DNA of 64,000 nt from Scortum barcoo (GCA_023238725.1 CM041538.1:4222380-4286379); one strand, 5' to 3'. Positions 47,641 through 62,170 are shown, counted from the first letter of the stretch. Notes: generated by a model from the letters alone, not told the origin. Numbers and translations are program-made.

Positions 47641-49753
47641 CTAAAACATATAGAGAGAGAGGGAGACATTATTAACATACAAATTCTGTAGCCTATAACC
47701 ATTTGCACCTAACATTAATAAGGACTTGAGACTTTACTTTGACTTGACTTAAGAGCAAAACCTGAAAGTAAAAAGTCCCAAGGAAAAATAAATAATACTG
47801 TCAGGAATGGCATTGCCACACAATCTGCATAGTTTTGCATATTAGGCCTCTATACACAATGTACCTGGTATAAGTTATATAAGAAAAACAAGTAAAATGT
47901 TTAAATGTGGTGTTATTTTAATGATCAGCATTCAGAAAAAGGACTTGACTGACTAGAGACTTCAATAGAAGTTGCTCTGTTTCACATTTTTGATGGCAAA
48001 CTTTAAACTTTAATGAATGCTTAAAAGATTTGGCTACGTCACAAACTGACTTCGTCTTTAGTGGTTCAAGTTTAGTAAAATCTTTCAAATCAGGCTTGAC
48101 GCATCTGCACTGGAAAGCGGCCACTTATCAAGTCAGCCATAATTCATATTGGAGGTGCAAGAATTAATGGTCGTGTCAGCTAATCAGGGTTCAGTCTTGT
48201 AACTGTTGCCAGTAAAGTCTAAAGGTTTTGATACTAATTTCAAATGATCAATGTGTGAAAGTATACCTTAAAAAAATGATGCAAAGAGAGAAACTCGACA
48301 AATGTCACCATGATGGAAATAATGATGGAGAACGTAATCGAGGAATATGTTTTTTTTCTGGAGTCCATCAGAGCCAATTAGGAAGCTCATACTTCAAACT
48401 GAATACAACTCCCAGAATGCCTGTTTCCACTGCTGAAGGCCAAGAGGGGAGGGGACTAAATGAACACTAGGGGGGAAATTAAGTTTAAATCAGAAATGGA
48501 TGTGTGCATGTTTCTGTGTGAGTGTACGACACTGTGTCCTTGGACTGTGTGTGCTTGTGTGAGTGCCAGGTAGGCCTCAGGCTCCAAATCAGGCGTGACG
48601 GTTAAAAGCCGTGCTGGTTAGTGGTCACCACACCTGGAGCGAGTGGCATGGGCCACGTCTGTACGGAGGAAACGCTTTGGCCCTTTAGTCCTTCCACACC
48701 AGCACTGCACACACGGCCAGATAAAGACCCCTTATTTAAAGCTGGGACCAAAGAACACTGGGCCTCTATTCCACTCAAAGTCCTCACATACTCATACACA
48801 CACATACGCACAAACACACATGCACACACAGTGAGCAGGCTTGATCAGGTTCAATCACACTCCGCAGCGCAGTGTAATTACCTGTGACGCTCTACTCACT
48901 CTTTTACTTTACATTCTGGCATTTTCGTTTATATTTACATCATGCACAAGAGAAAATGAGCGGACACTTTACACTCCAGAATAAACTGTACTTTACATTG
49001 TGATGTTTTCTACAGAATTCATACTGCAAACACAAGAGATGGATACAGAAGTGGCAATACTTCTGCAATAGAATCCAATCCAAAACTAAAACCTCACTAT
49101 AATCGGTTGAATAATTGTGTCTCTGACATAAAAGAATCAGAAAGGTCGACTCACAAAGGTGTGATGCTAATTCTTTGATCCAATTTGTTTCTGAGTTATG
49201 TCAAGATTTTGCCAATCTCAGTCCATTACATTGAAGCAAAAATCCTTAAACAGCCAAGACAAGTTTGAATTTTTTTCTTAAATCAAAAGTAACTTTAAAA
49301 TGTAAGACTCTTAATTTTCCTGTAGAAATTAATGTTCACAAAAGTATAAAAAGCATGGTCAATATTTCCTTTAAAGTGCTTGATGAGAGCTGAGAATAAA
49401 ATATTAATGGACAACTAATGCAAATGTGTCGTGTTGGAGTTTTTCAGGTCAGGACTGGTGCAGCCAACGGTTGCAGCACATTGGCTCCTGATGATGCCAA
49501 AACCTGAAACAGACAATACCTGCCTTCATGTTCAGTGAAGGGGAGGTGACAGTCACACACACCCTCACACATACACACAAGACATAAGTCAGCGGAGCTC
49601 CTTCTCTCCTCCACTTCTTCCTTTCTCACACATTTCTCCTCTTGCTTTGTCATCGCTCACCTCATTTTTTACCCCTACAGTACCTCTCTGTCCCACTGTC
49701 TGTGTGAGAATCCCTCAGTTCCTCTTGTTTTTGCAACACCAAGAGAGGTCTGT

Positions 49754-49799
49754 GACACACACACACACAGACAGACACAGACACAAACAGACACACACA
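49754..49799. repeat. Interrupted (CA)n microsatellite
   Basis: CA units are mixed with gaca and aaca. Confidence 0.9.
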
Positions 49800-51125
49800 G
49801 ACTCCAGGTATCAAAAACAGTTGAGAGGGGCAGGGTCCAGGACGCCTTGACAACCTAAATCAAACAAATTGCCTTAATGCCTCCATTCTCTGTCATTATG
49901 TAAGGCAGGGACTGAGCGCTGACGGTTTAAAGGCCAGACGCTTGTGTACACAATTGTGTGTATATGTGCGTGTGTGTGTCTGCTGGGCCCCTCGGCCGAC
50001 CTGGCAGATATTGTTCTGTTCTGGGAAGTCAGCCAGGCTCTGTCAGCATTGGGGGTCCGCCGCCGACCCGCAAAAAAAAGCGATCCGTTTTAAAAGGTTC
50101 GAAATGTACAGGATATATGTGCTGCATTTAGTGGTTTCACTTCTTTCCTGCTCACACAAGGCCTGTTGAAATGCATGCTTGAAACTGGGGAATGTGACTC
50201 TGTACGTGTGTGTGTGTGCGCGTGTGCATGTGTCAGTGTGTGTCTTGACAGATGTATAAATATGAGCTACATTTATTCAGCCATGGCCTCCCTCTGCATA
50301 CCTGCATGGCCTTCCATACAGGATAATATGAAGGCATTAAATCGTATATACACGGTGGTTATAAGTATTTACAGTCCTACTGTGCATTCAGAAAAAAAAA
50401 TCTCTTTTCATCATGCAAATTACTTCTAATATGTTATTTTGTAGAATTAAATAATAAATAATAACTGTAAACTGTAAACTCAAACCACAATATGGAGACT
50501 TTTTCACTCTCCTCTCCAGAAGAAGAAAATAGTATAAACTGGAATGTTGTTTTTTGTGCGTTGGTTCATAAAATCTATAAAAAGGTACCGTTTTACTCTT
50601 TTGTAAATTTATTTTATTTATTTTAAAGCTTATTATAGTAGTGAACTCAATCTTTTTTGCCCCTTGTGGTACCATGTTTATATATTTTCCTATTTCCACC
50701 CAGATTCTTGATACAGTTTACAATTCAAGGTATTAACTAGTTTTTTAATGTTTAAACTTTTTCATTTCTAACCTATATAAAGCTTTTCCTAACACCAACC
50801 AGCTCCCTGGTCCACTGCTGTTTATTCAGGGACATCTCAATATTAAGACACTGATACAGCAGATTAATGACCCCTGTGGTAAACCGTAATCATACTTGGG
50901 ATTCCAGAGAAATTAGTGAAGACGCTAGAGAAAAGCAGCTGGAATGCACCTCTAAAAGTGACACTTTCTATTTATTGTGGACTTCACTGTCAAACACTGA
51001 AACTCAGGCACATTCCTGCCAACCGCAAACACCCAAATAAAGAAATCACTAAGACGCCCTGGAGGTGGAGACGACTGAGAGAGAGAAAAAGAGAGGCAGG
51101 TATGGAAGGCGAATACACATAGACA

Positions 51126-51180
51126 GAGGAGAGAGAGAGAAAGTGTGTGTGTGTGTCTGTGTGTGTGTGATGCGTGTGTG
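51126..51180. repeat. Compound (GA)n(GT)n microsatellite
   Basis: A GA run at 51126-51141 leads into GT runs to about 51180. Confidence 0.9.
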
Positions 51181-54100
51181 CGTGCATGAGCGTGGGTGGG
51201 GGTTTGTGGAGAAAAACCACAGTCAATTACACCTTTACTCATCACATCATAGGCCAACTGAAATTAGAGCAGTCGTGTGTTAACAGGGCAAAGACAAACA
51301 GGCTGAATTCCCTCCAGGAGAGAGAGAGGTTTAGACCCGACTTTGCAACCCATGCACTGCCAGACAGATCAATTACTCCGCTTTCATCAGCTCAACTGCA
51401 GTGTCACTCATCTGCATTATGAAGCCGAGATACAGACCCCGCTTTTCCTTACAAGCTGAGTGCTGCTCCGCTCAGGGTTTGGAGAACTAAGGTTTTTCTT
51501 CACATCGGTGATCAGACGGTGGGAATAATTTTTGGGCAAAGCAGTTTGAAGGTCCGTTACTCATGTAATAATAAACCTTTTACTTCTAATTCAATGGAAA
51601 AGGATAGTCTACAACAGTTGCAGCTGTGCAAAACAAAATTATAAGTCTGGGAAATGTATTATTTAATAACACATTAAAGGAATACTAAAATTATACGAAA
51701 TAATTATTTTCTGACTTACTGGGAAGTGCACTGTTTTTAGGTGGTATGTGCTGCCTCAGTCAACTATTACAGTTTAAAACCTCTATTAATATGCATGTTA
51801 AGATTCCTCTCCTACAGACTCATCCAGTAAAAAATAACACCACTGTTGCTGAAAGATGCGTGCAGTGTGTAGACCCCAAGGAAGTATAATGTGAAAAATG
51901 TCAACTACCTTTCAATGTGGGCAGAATTTGTATTGTCCCGTCTGTATGGTACATTAATATACTAATGCAAGTGCAATTATGTCAAATGTAGGATGGTTAA
52001 AAGACAACACTGATCATTAAGTTACTCATTAGAGGACAGTAAAGACTGTATGCTTGCAGTGCAACATGATTTTGAATTACTATAATTTTCCATGTTTTTC
52101 CAAGCTACCTGCTGTAGCCTGAACTACTGTTGCTGTATTTGGGCCCACACTGACAGCCCACTCTACAAACAGAGCTGTATCTCCATCACCACGTGTTGTG
52201 ATGAAACTTGAGGGGGAATCTCTCCGCCTCCAGTTCTGTCTTGTTGGAAGTTTGTCACTCACACTGGTCTGTGCATAAACACACAGACGAACACACACAC
52301 ACACACCTGTTAGAAAAACATAGTGCTGTTTTTTCCTTGAGCTGCGCCAGTTTGCCTTTCCTTGAGACTCAGGCACAATGTAAGTCAAAGACGAGTAGAA
52401 GAGGTGTACGCGGTGAACAGTGAGTGACAGGGAGAGCGAGACAGGGCGTGGATGCACAACATTGCATCATTCAGCTGGAACGCTTTGAGTGTTTTCACCC
52501 ATGTACATTTTAGACAGTTAAAATTAGGCAGCTAAACACTTGGTTTGTTTGGGAAATATTATAGTTATAATTACTAAAAAGATAAACATTAAGGTTCACC
52601 TGGACCTCAACAGCCTTACTTACTGACTGCACCACTGGCAGTAATTGTAAAACATGCAGTACAGTATCGTCCAACATGAACAAAATTCCAGTGGGAGACA
52701 ACTTGAAGCAGCAAAAAGGTTTGTGTTCGCCTCAAAAAACTTGAACATGATATCATTTCATCATTTTATTTCATTTAGTGTTTTATTGTTTTCAATGTAG
52801 ACTCTGTCTCAAGATGCATTCCTATTCATCTTGTGAGACGACAGGGTTAGTCCCATTAAAGCATAATTTGACTATGGGATAAAAATGATCATGGAAATGA
52901 CTGTGTTTTTTGGCACCAGCGTGCTTTCAAAACAGATTTTCTTCCGCATTTACTCAGGTGTTTCTTTTATTGTGGCTGCTTGCTGTATACACAGTTAAAA
53001 AGTAGAGACAGTTACAGAATGTGAGGCTAAACACTGAATTGATGTACTTGAAGAGAGCTTACGAGATAGGATTAAAAAAAATAAATGTAAGTACCTCAAA
53101 CACAAAAGAACATTCAAGGTCACAAACATCAATTTTTCAAATCGGGGATCTGTACATGGCATGACACGCATTCACCCACTAATCCTGCCGACTGATGTTC
53201 ACTCATCATCATGATCACACCTCGATCTCTGCGTTTTTGTGTCTAATTACAGGCGTGTTCTGCTCGGTTAGTGTGGAGGCCGCCGCAACTGCATATGGCA
53301 ATGAACAAATACAAGTCAAACAGATCAGGTGGATCTGAGAGAGACAGATGGAGAAGTGGGAGGGTGGGCAGCAAACGTGTGGAGTAATACGTGCTGTGAG
53401 AGCGTATGTCAGGACAGGTAGACTGAGAGTTGGAGATTAGCTGTCAAACTCAGGATTTATGCAGTCGAGTCTGGAAAGTCCCTGTCTGCCTCCCGGCACT
53501 CCGCTCTACCTCTTTCACTCCTTCTCCCTTTTTCTCCACACCGTTTTCTCTTGATGGCACTGAAGTGAACAGGTGGTGGCCAACTCTTCACTGTTACAGC
53601 CCTGCTCCATCTCTCAGGACACCAGAATGAAAAATAAAATTTGACGGCTGCCTGAGCCAGTGCAATCAGTCTGTGGACCAAACCTCCATTGTTTTATTTG
53701 GATAGTTCTCCAAGTACCACTGCCAGACACACATCCTCACAATGAGCTTCAATGTAAGTAGCACAACTTTATTTACAGGGATAAGTATCTATAAGTTGTG
53801 CTCTGCCAAAATGGCACATTTCTGAGGCAGATAAATGTATTAAAAAGATCCACAGAAACCTCTCATATCATTGCAAACAGTTTGACCGTTCTAGAAATAT
53901 GTGAAAATACCGTTTGTGTGTAGTACCATCCCCTTCGTTGATAAAGCTGTATTTTTAAGAGCTTACTGGCAGAATAAAACTGTTTGGGATATACTGTTCA
54001 TACACTCTGACAGCGAAGAAGACGATTATGATTATTCCACTTTTTGGAAACCTTTTACCACTGGAATCCATTACAACCAACGCAATTCATAATGGCCAGA

Positions 54101-56937
54101 GCCACTGTTATCTGTGTTGGATCTCATTAGAGTCAAAATGAGGGCCGTGTGATATGACCAGAAATCTAAAATCATATCCAGATAACAATGCATATCCCAG
54201 AGAAGCACATTTTTGCAGTTCATATCATTTAATAGACTGTGATGCTTCAAGGCTACCAGCAACTATTAAGATGAAATGTTTTCTATGTATGCTACTCAGT
54301 GCATGATCATTTGCTGACAGTTTTCTGGTCCGTGTCAGACTTTTCATATCCACACCACATCCATGTATCAGAAGTGGCCCCCCTTTCAGGTCGCAGCTTT
54401 TGTCTTGACTGGTTGGAGTCCTTCTCCTGTTTACCTGTTCTGTGTCACTTTTAAGCTCCTCCGTGTTTGTTTGTGTTGCCTTCATGGAAATTTTCTGCCT
54501 GACATCTGTGCCGAAGAACGTGGAGCATCGTCCAAATAACCACATAAAGAGTGGGATTAAATGTTAGAACAAAATATAAAACAATAGACATTTTTCTGTC
54601 ATTGCACAAACATATCCTCATAATCGCACAGCCCTTGTCGAAATTTCTCAAATATACTGCATAAAGAGTTAGTACTAAAATCAACAAGACACAGATGGAA
54701 AGACATCTGATCGCTAATCAGTATAAAAAGTGTTTATTAGGAGAGCAGAGGTGCAGTAGTACACCCCATCCTTCAGCGCTGGATACGAGCGTCTGGAATG
54801 GCAACTCCCTGGAAGAGTCAATCAAAAAAAGAAGAACCTCTTCATTCCTGCCTTCCCTCGATTGCGTGATCTAACCTGCAGACATTTACTTCCAGTCAAT
54901 CACTCCTACTTCACAAATATAAACGCACATGTAAACATGGCAACAAGTCTTGCTGCAGTGGGCTGCGGTCAGGCCTCGGGGGGCCGTATGGAGCAATCAC
55001 ACATGTGCGCACACTGACTCACATGAATACACAGGTAGAAAGAGTTCTGTCAGCGGCAACGCTTTTTCCTGGAATTTAAATAGCGGATTTTGGGAGTGTG
55101 CGGCCGTGTCCATATTACGACCAGAAAACCTTAAATCAGTACTTCAAGCTTGCAGAGTCATCCTCCAGCGTGAACAAAAACACCAAAACCAGTATTTTGC
55201 GATCAGCTGACATACAGTACAAAATGAGAGATCACTGAGAGAGCTGGAGCTGAGACCAAAAGAAAATTGGCCTCGTGCTACAAAGCCACATACCCAGTCT
55301 GTGCATGCAACATCATTGTTTTAAGTAAGGCTTTGTAATTCTTGTCCAAGCTACAATGAGAGACCAGCATTTTCAAGGTCATCCACTCTGGAGAGTAAGC
55401 ATGTTTTTTGGGGATTGTAGACCAAAACGAAGACAAAAATGTTTTTCCATTACTGTGGACGTGGCCAAAGAGAAGACCAGCATCAAGCGTCAACTGAGTG
55501 GAATAAATGTAATGAAAGACACTGTTAACTAGAGCTAGTGATGGAAAACCAAATATGCTTATATAAAAACGTAGTTACATCTCAATAATGACAGACAGAC
55601 ATGCACATTGTGTATCCAGATAACAGAAGTAGTAGTATCAGAGTATCTGAAATGAATTCATTTGAGGCTCCGATATCTTCTAAATCAACTGACAGAATTC
55701 AACTTTCAGTGGGACATAATTCATCACTGACTGCTGCTACAGCTATAAGCCCTGTTGTTCCACTTTCTCTGGATTTTAAAATGGTTTCACTGACAATCAG
55801 AATATTAGAAATGAATTACAAAGCATTAAAAGATCCTCTTCTGCTCTAAATATAACAATATTACAAAAAAAGTCAACTTATAATAAATCAGAATCCAAAG
55901 TGAGACTGAGGTCGTTTCAGCACTCTCACTGTGCACGGCTGTTGTTTTTCTATTGAAAAAGTGAAATCATTTTGATTTTAAGAATGCTTTGGGTTTTTTG
56001 GTGGTTTGTTTTTTAGTTTAGTTCACTAAAATTATTCTGATGCTCAAAACACAAAGTCAAGTGTCAAAGTTACTAAACTTGCATTTTAAGATTTTATTTT
56101 GTTTGTGATTTAAGGAATTGATGGCTGATATTTGTGTATTGTACATTTAAACTGATAGACAAACACAACAAACAAAGATTCACTCTGAATGTATTATCTC
56201 AATACAAAAACAATTATATAATATGCAGGGGGCTTTTATTTTTTAAATGAATTCATTTCATTTTGTAATGTGTCTTCTCCACTTGTGACAGACCTCTAAA
56301 CATCTTACACAGACCTGACCTGAGAGCCCCTAACAAGAAACAAACTACAACTTGAAACTGTCACAACATATAGCCATAATGTGGAGCAAAGACAGCAACC
56401 CTCCTCACAACACACAGGAAGACAACTGAACACTTCGGAATCACAACAGCATCCTAAATAAGAGATAACATCTTTCTCTCTTGTGTTTCCTCACGCTTTT
56501 TATCAGCTAACCAGGACCAGATGTCTTCAAAGTAAGCGCTCAGAGGAGAGGTGAGGAAGGACCTCCTATATCTGAGACCCCCTGCCTGGACCAAACTGAT
56601 CCCCTTTACACCTCCATCTTTCCTCCTCACATTACCCCCACCCCCACCTTCCACCCAATTCCAGCTGCTGCCCCATTTGGCTGTAATCAGCAACCAGCAT
56701 CATCTTTGATTAGAGAAGGTGGGGGTGGTGGGAGGTAAGACAAACCAGCGCATTCTTCTCCTCCCATTCTCCTTTTTCCCCATCCTTCTCACACACCAAC
56801 AGACCCTGCTTAAAACTGGCAGCACCCCTTGGTCAAAGCCCTACACACACACCCACCCACCCCACCCTGTGCCACTTGCTTGATGAATGCTGTCCTTGTG
56901 AGCAGAGGAAGCCACCAACACACCACCCACCCGTACG

Positions 56938-56940
<3 letters not shown>

Positions 56941-56978
<38 letters not shown>
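56941..56978. repeat. (CA)n microsatellite
   Basis: A nearly perfect CA run of about 18 units. Confidence 0.95.
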
Positions 56979-56982
<4 letters not shown>

Positions 56983-57249
56983 GCATGGTCTTTAAATAGA
57001 TGTGAAGTTTGGAGACCACCGCCCATGCAGGTGCTACCTCTCTTTGGTTACACACACCAACACACATGGACTCACATGCATACGCCACCACAAGAACACA
57101 CTCCCATAAATACACACAGAGACCACAGCCAGCCACAATAACGCATACTAACACACACTCTGGCTGCCCTGGTGGCTGTCACAGAGCCATACGACCAAAG
57201 CGGAGCCCAGGATCTGATCCAACATTATGCCTGATTTACACAACCACCA

Positions 57250-57298
57250 CTCTCTCCTTCCCTCTCTCTCTCTCTCTCCTCCTTTCTCTCTCTCTCTG
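57250..57298. repeat. (CT)n-rich tract
   Basis: CT runs broken by tccc and cctcctt. Confidence 0.9.
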
Positions 57299-57375
57299 CA
57301 CTCCCGCCCCACCTCAAACCCCAGTCAGTTTATGCCGGCCCACCGAGGACCCCCTGGACAGTAGCAGGACGACAG

Positions 57376-57376
<1 letters not shown>

Positions 57377-57407
<31 letters not shown>
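57377..57407. repeat. (TG)n microsatellite
   Basis: A perfect TG run of about 15 units. Confidence 0.95.
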
Positions 57408-57408
<1 letters not shown>

Positions 57409-59274
57409 GCATAGAAAAGTGAACAAGCAGGATCCAGGTTATGGCCGGGGAAGTTACATGGTGCCTGTTTAGTTATAAATACCTTCTTGTCTGTTTTGCA
57501 GAGTCACTGTAAGTGTCTCTTTAAAGATGTTTATGGGGCGTGTTTGTCCTTCTTGCAAAAGTCTTATTATTTGGTTGACAGAGGAAAAACAAAAGACAGG
57601 AAATAAACACCGTGGCAGTGAAGGAGACTAACCAGAGGAAGGTTTGAAACAAATAAGTAACCGGGTAACTTATTCAAGATTCTAATTTCATTTTTCCAAA
57701 CGTCATGTAAACAAGAACCCCGGTTTCTGTAATAGGGATAGGGGTTCAGAGAAATCCCATTTCACCAATTCCTCCTGGACAAGAACGATTTCTTAGCCAT
57801 GTATATGCGTAACCAGGTTTTCAGCTTTTTATTTTGATGAGAAAAAAAAAGAAAAAAAGACCTAAATTATTACATTTTTTTCTTAGCTTTACTCTCACGG
57901 CTTTTTGTACATGAAGTGCCTTACAAAGACTTCAGACAGTGAAAGCATCGTCAGTGCAACAATCATTATACATGTCAACTCTGTAAGGCAAAAAAAGTTG
58001 GCCAAAGTTGGAGAGGAGACGCACGTGAAAAAACAAATCCCATGAAAAGACCACAATCACACAGAAACAGGCACTAAAATACAGAGTGAATACTGAAGTC
58101 TAAATGGCTTCTATTTCTCCATAGTAAAATTAGAGGGAATATAGGGAAAAACTGTCACTGTGATCATTTTTAAATGAGTCAGTCTTCAGTCAAAAATATG
58201 ATCAGTTAAGGGGAGAAGATGCATGTTAATGTTGGATAAAATAGCCAGGTTACTGCAGTTGACGTCAACCAAACACTGCCACTGCCGGTTTTCTTCCAAA
58301 AACCTTTATTCATATTCATATCCATTAAGTGATGGAGACACAGTTGGTCAGTCGATGATGATACAGAAAGCTGCAAAGCCTGCTAAAACAACGGCAAGCA
58401 TAAGAATGTGACGCAGGCTGGGTGAACGAAACTGGCAAAGCACCGTCACCACACAGTTAGATAGGTGAATGTTTGTGACCACATCTGTGTGTGTGTGTTG
58501 CTTTTTCCATTTCTATGGTGATGACTCGTCTGACAGCGCGAGGAGGCCGAGTCATAAAAGATGGTGCGATGTAGGAGTGGCCAACCTTTCCCATCCTTTC
58601 CCAACACTGTCACAGCAACAGCTTTCATCTGGAGCGGATTAGAGACATTAGCACTTCCTTATCTCTACGCCTTCCTCTGCGTCTTTCACCATCTGCCCCC
58701 CCCCTTTTTCCTGTCTCTGGCCTCCCACACAACACCCATCCCCTTTATTTCTCCATCTCTGTGCCCATGCATGCTTAAAAATAGGTGCCAAGGAAGAGGA
58801 CAAAGTAAAGTTTTGCTAAATTAAGGGGTTAACAATGAAGGGGTGGACAACTTGGACGACAACTTGGACTGCTGCGCTGTTATTAGACTCTGCTGTTAAA
58901 CTATTATACTTGTATTAAGAAATACTTGGCTCTCATTCAAGTCCATAAATCAGCAAAGGCTCATATTTTCATACAAACCCCAGCCAAGTCCACTCTGCTC
59001 TGTTTGAACACACAAAGTATGCGGCTCACTTAAGGGAAGAGAAGTTGATCAATCACAATCCTGACACAGGGTGTGCATGTACACATGCAGACAAAGTGCA
59101 TTATGATCACAAGTGACCCTCCTACAATCCAAACCATGCAGGGTTCGTGCGTGTTGTTGGCGGAATGTGCCACAGGCTTACGGTTATTACAGGAGCGCAT
59201 GCACAGGGGCTAAAATTAACCTAGCATTTATAAACAAACACATACACAGAGCCGGTAATTGACATTAATACCAG

Positions 59275-59430
59275 TCATCAATCTTGAGATGATGGCATGT
59301 TAGGCTGTCCTTATTGGGAAGAGATATCCCAGCATGCTTAATGGCAGTACGTGTTGCAGAGTCTGCGCCGTGGTGGGAATTCAATCTCGGCCATCTGTCT
59401 CTATTAAAATGGCTCCACATAGCCAATAGA
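59275..59430. promoter_or_regulatory. Candidate intronic cis-regulatory element
   Basis: This repeat-free, balanced-composition stretch includes agcatgcttaatggc, gtggtgggaattcaatctcg and ctattaaaatggctccacat. It stands out from the simple-repeat background. Only alignment to other fish genomes could show constraint. Confidence 0.2.
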
Positions 59431-60227
59431 TTTGACACTGGTCTGACAAGGCTACACTGTTGCTGAATCCAAACATCACAACATGCGGACAGTATTTTCA
59501 AGCAATGAGCATGAACTATTCACTGTCAACTTAACAGACAAACTGCGTGTAAAATTGTGACCACCCGGCTTGATGGTGACTGCATCCTGCTGAATACAGG
59601 CCAAGAGTAAAGACGCCATCCTTCTTGTCCAGGAGCCATTATGTTACTTTTCAGGCTTCCTCCTCAGGACTTACAAGTGACGAGTTGTTAGTGACAAAGG
59701 AAACAAAGGAACAGGGGTCAGTTTCACTTTATTTTCATTTTTGGAAAAAAATAAATTGATGTGAAAAGGTTGTTCCCAGTGATGAGTCAATAGGAAGTGA
59801 TTAGTCAACTCTGTAGCTCATTGTTCTGGTTTCATAGTACATTATTGTACAGGGTCAGTCTCAATACACTTGAACAAAACAAGCTCAGATCGACCCAAAG
59901 GACACTACCTGCCCAGAAACAACATCTAACAGCTAAACAGCATTGTTCTCAGGATATGGTGGAGATAAAAAAACAGGGCTAAAGAGAGAGTGAATCCTGG
60001 ACTTTGATTCATTTGGAGGGCAAATAAATCCTTCGAATGAATACTAATGTTGTCCCACGTGTGCTGAATGTGTAAATATACCTCATAACTTCAGAACATG
60101 GTAACGTGTCAGGACTGAGGCCACACACTCAGCATTTAGCTCATCACTGCCTGTGTCACTTGACCTTAAATACCAGCAACATATCATCAGCAGAAAGTCA
60201 TGATTCACACTTTTACAGACCCACGTG

Positions 60228-60232
60228 GACAC

Positions 60233-60288
<56 letters not shown>
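60228..60288. repeat. (CA)n microsatellite, about 60 bp
   Basis: The longest CA tract in the window, with a single aaca interruption. Confidence 0.96.
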
Positions 60289-60292
<4 letters not shown>

Positions 60293-61178
60293 GTTAGCAG
60301 AAAACAATTGCTTGGGTTCAAGTCCAGCCCAGCTCCACCCACCTCTCTCACCAGGGCGGGAACATCGGAGCAGGGGTCAGCATGCCGGGTCGGACCATTG
60401 CAGAGTGGCCAGTCTTTGAAGGAGGCCTGTGGTAGGGAAGGATTTTCGGGAAGGGGAAGCGCTCTGCTGGAAGTTTTGGATATCAATGGAAAGGCTTTCT
60501 CTCTGCTGCGCAGGGCAGCAGAGTGGCTTTCCTTTATCTTACGCTACTTATCCCACCACAACGGAAAGACAATGTCAAAGAAACATGTAACAGGGATATT
60601 TCCAGGAAGGGAGAGCCTAAATAACTGCAATCCAATCCCTGAAGAGGAAGATGCTTGTGGAATATGCTGGGATTAATCAGAGAAACATTACGTATCAAGT
60701 TAAAACTGCAGTAGAATAATTTCTGTGACCAAAATCTGATGTGGACTGACGGACAGATGATGATCAGCCCGTAAGTAAACATGCAGGAAGAAAATCTGCT
60801 GACCCGAACTATCCCACGATCCAACGGCAACCTGGCTAAACCACATGCGCAACCTCTGGCTGTCCAGCTGTTTGCTCCAGAAAATATCATTATGTTTACA
60901 CATACTCACCGAGACACTCACACACACGTGCAACAGCAGGGAGCAGTTACATTTAAGGCTGAAAAGGGCCCTCGCAGTTTGATGATTCCTCGTTCACCAT
61001 GATAACAGAGCCAAGTCACTCATACATTTTAGAGCAGCTATCCTTGACACAATGATTTATAAAGTGCTGATACAATAAATACACACAAAAAACAGCAGAA
61101 AATAAAGCATTTCATTTACAGGAGGTACACGGGTCCTGGTGTTTGCTGAATGACATTTTCTGAATTTAGCACTCCCCA

Positions 61179-61189
61179 GAGGTAATGTC
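61179..61189. repeat. Target-site duplication, left copy
   Basis: gaggtaatgtc, identical to 61605-61615. Confidence 0.75.
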
Positions 61190-61604
61190 CAAGGATTGGG
61201 TCGTTGAGGCCCCCTGCCACAACTGCTAGCCAAACCACATTGCACCGGCCCCTCATGGACCTTCCTGCGGGTGGTGAGCCTACTGGAAGGCGGGCCCACG
61301 TCGCCATTTCGGGCTGAGCCCGGCCGGGTCCCGTGGGCACCATGCGCTCGCCTGCGAGCTCCCAACCCCAGGCCTGGCTCCAGGGTGGGGCCCCGGTAAC
61401 GCCAATCCGGCCGATGTAATGGTCCTTGTTCTTTCTTTCTCCATTGTGGGCTTGTGAACCGCTCTTAGTCTGGCCCGTCACCTAGGACCTGTTTGCCATG
61501 GGAGACCCTACCAGGGGCGTAATGCCCCCGAACAACATAGCTCCTAGGATCATTCGGGCACACAAACCCCTCCACCACAGGTAAGGTGGCGGTTCAAGGA
61601 GGGG
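61190..61604 (-). mobile_element. GC-rich retrotransposon-like insert with 11 bp target duplications
   Basis: gaggtaatgtc is present exactly at 61179-61189 and 61605-61615, bracketing 415 bp that is far more GC-rich than its surroundings. Read on the minus strand, the insert starts ccccctccttgaaccgccac and contains gggagaccctaccaggggc, gagccaggcctggggttgg, gacccggccgggctcagccc and atgaggggccggtgcaatg. From memory these are words of the 5' leader of teleost non-LTR (RTE/Rex-type) elements, just before the endonuclease reading frame. No endonuclease or reverse transcriptase coding follows. The insertion is supported by sequence; the family assignment is tentative. Confidence 0.7.
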
Positions 61605-61615
61605 GAGGTAATGTC
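61605..61615. repeat. Target-site duplication, right copy
   Basis: gaggtaatgtc, identical to 61179-61189. The 415 bp insert lies between the two copies. Confidence 0.75.
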
Positions 61616-61974
61616 AGACAAGATGCAACAAAGAATGGTGAGATAGTCACCTAACAACTCTGTACACTGGGGAGGTTTTTCTTTCTGTCAGCGCCTTAAA
61701 GGAGTTTGCGCAGAACCTAATCTTGAATTCATTTGCACATCTTTTTTCTGGAAGTGCACCACGTCGCACCATAGCAGAGAGATGGTGGTATTCATACAGC
61801 TGTGAAAGAGAAATGTAAGGGGTTGTAGAACAAAGAATTTGTTCATCTGTTCAACAGTTACAGGAATACATTTGACTGTCGAGTTTAGCCTTTGTTCTGA
61901 CTGAAACATATAATCAATTCATTCAATAATGTGCACTCTGATGAATGATTGAAGCCAATCAAGTAACCTCTGAA

Positions 61975-61998
61975 ATATATATATATATATATATATAT
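61975..61998. repeat. (TA)n microsatellite
   Basis: A perfect TA run of about 12 units. Confidence 0.94.
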
Positions 61999-62170
61999 TT
62001 ATTGTGTAGGTCTGCAAATGTGTTCTTAATTTTTATATCTTATCCTTTATTTTTATATTTATTTTTACATTTAAATGTTTTTGATTTTTTACTCTTTTTT
62101 ATTGATATTCTGCAGATTGCAGACTGTGCTTTTTAACTTAGCTTTTTAATTTATTATTCATTATCCTTAT

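Larger units (their letters stand above)
47641..61178. other. Intronic sequence upstream of gmds exon A, no gene recognised
   Basis: Long AT-rich stretches (48900-49400, 50380-50800, 51480-52100, 52480-53150, 55500-56300) alternate with mixed sequence and CA tracts. No upstream gmds exon (dinucleotide-binding GITGQDG or RRSSSFNT regions) was recognised. The longest open frame, 60200-60676, begins inside a CA repeat and shows no family signal. A candidate regulatory stretch is listed at 59275-59430. Confidence 0.8.

Noticed and set aside
60200..60676. Longest open frame in the window (158 codons)
   Set aside because: It starts inside a (CA)n tract giving an HTHTHT leader. The rest has no recognisable domain and the frame lies in an intron.
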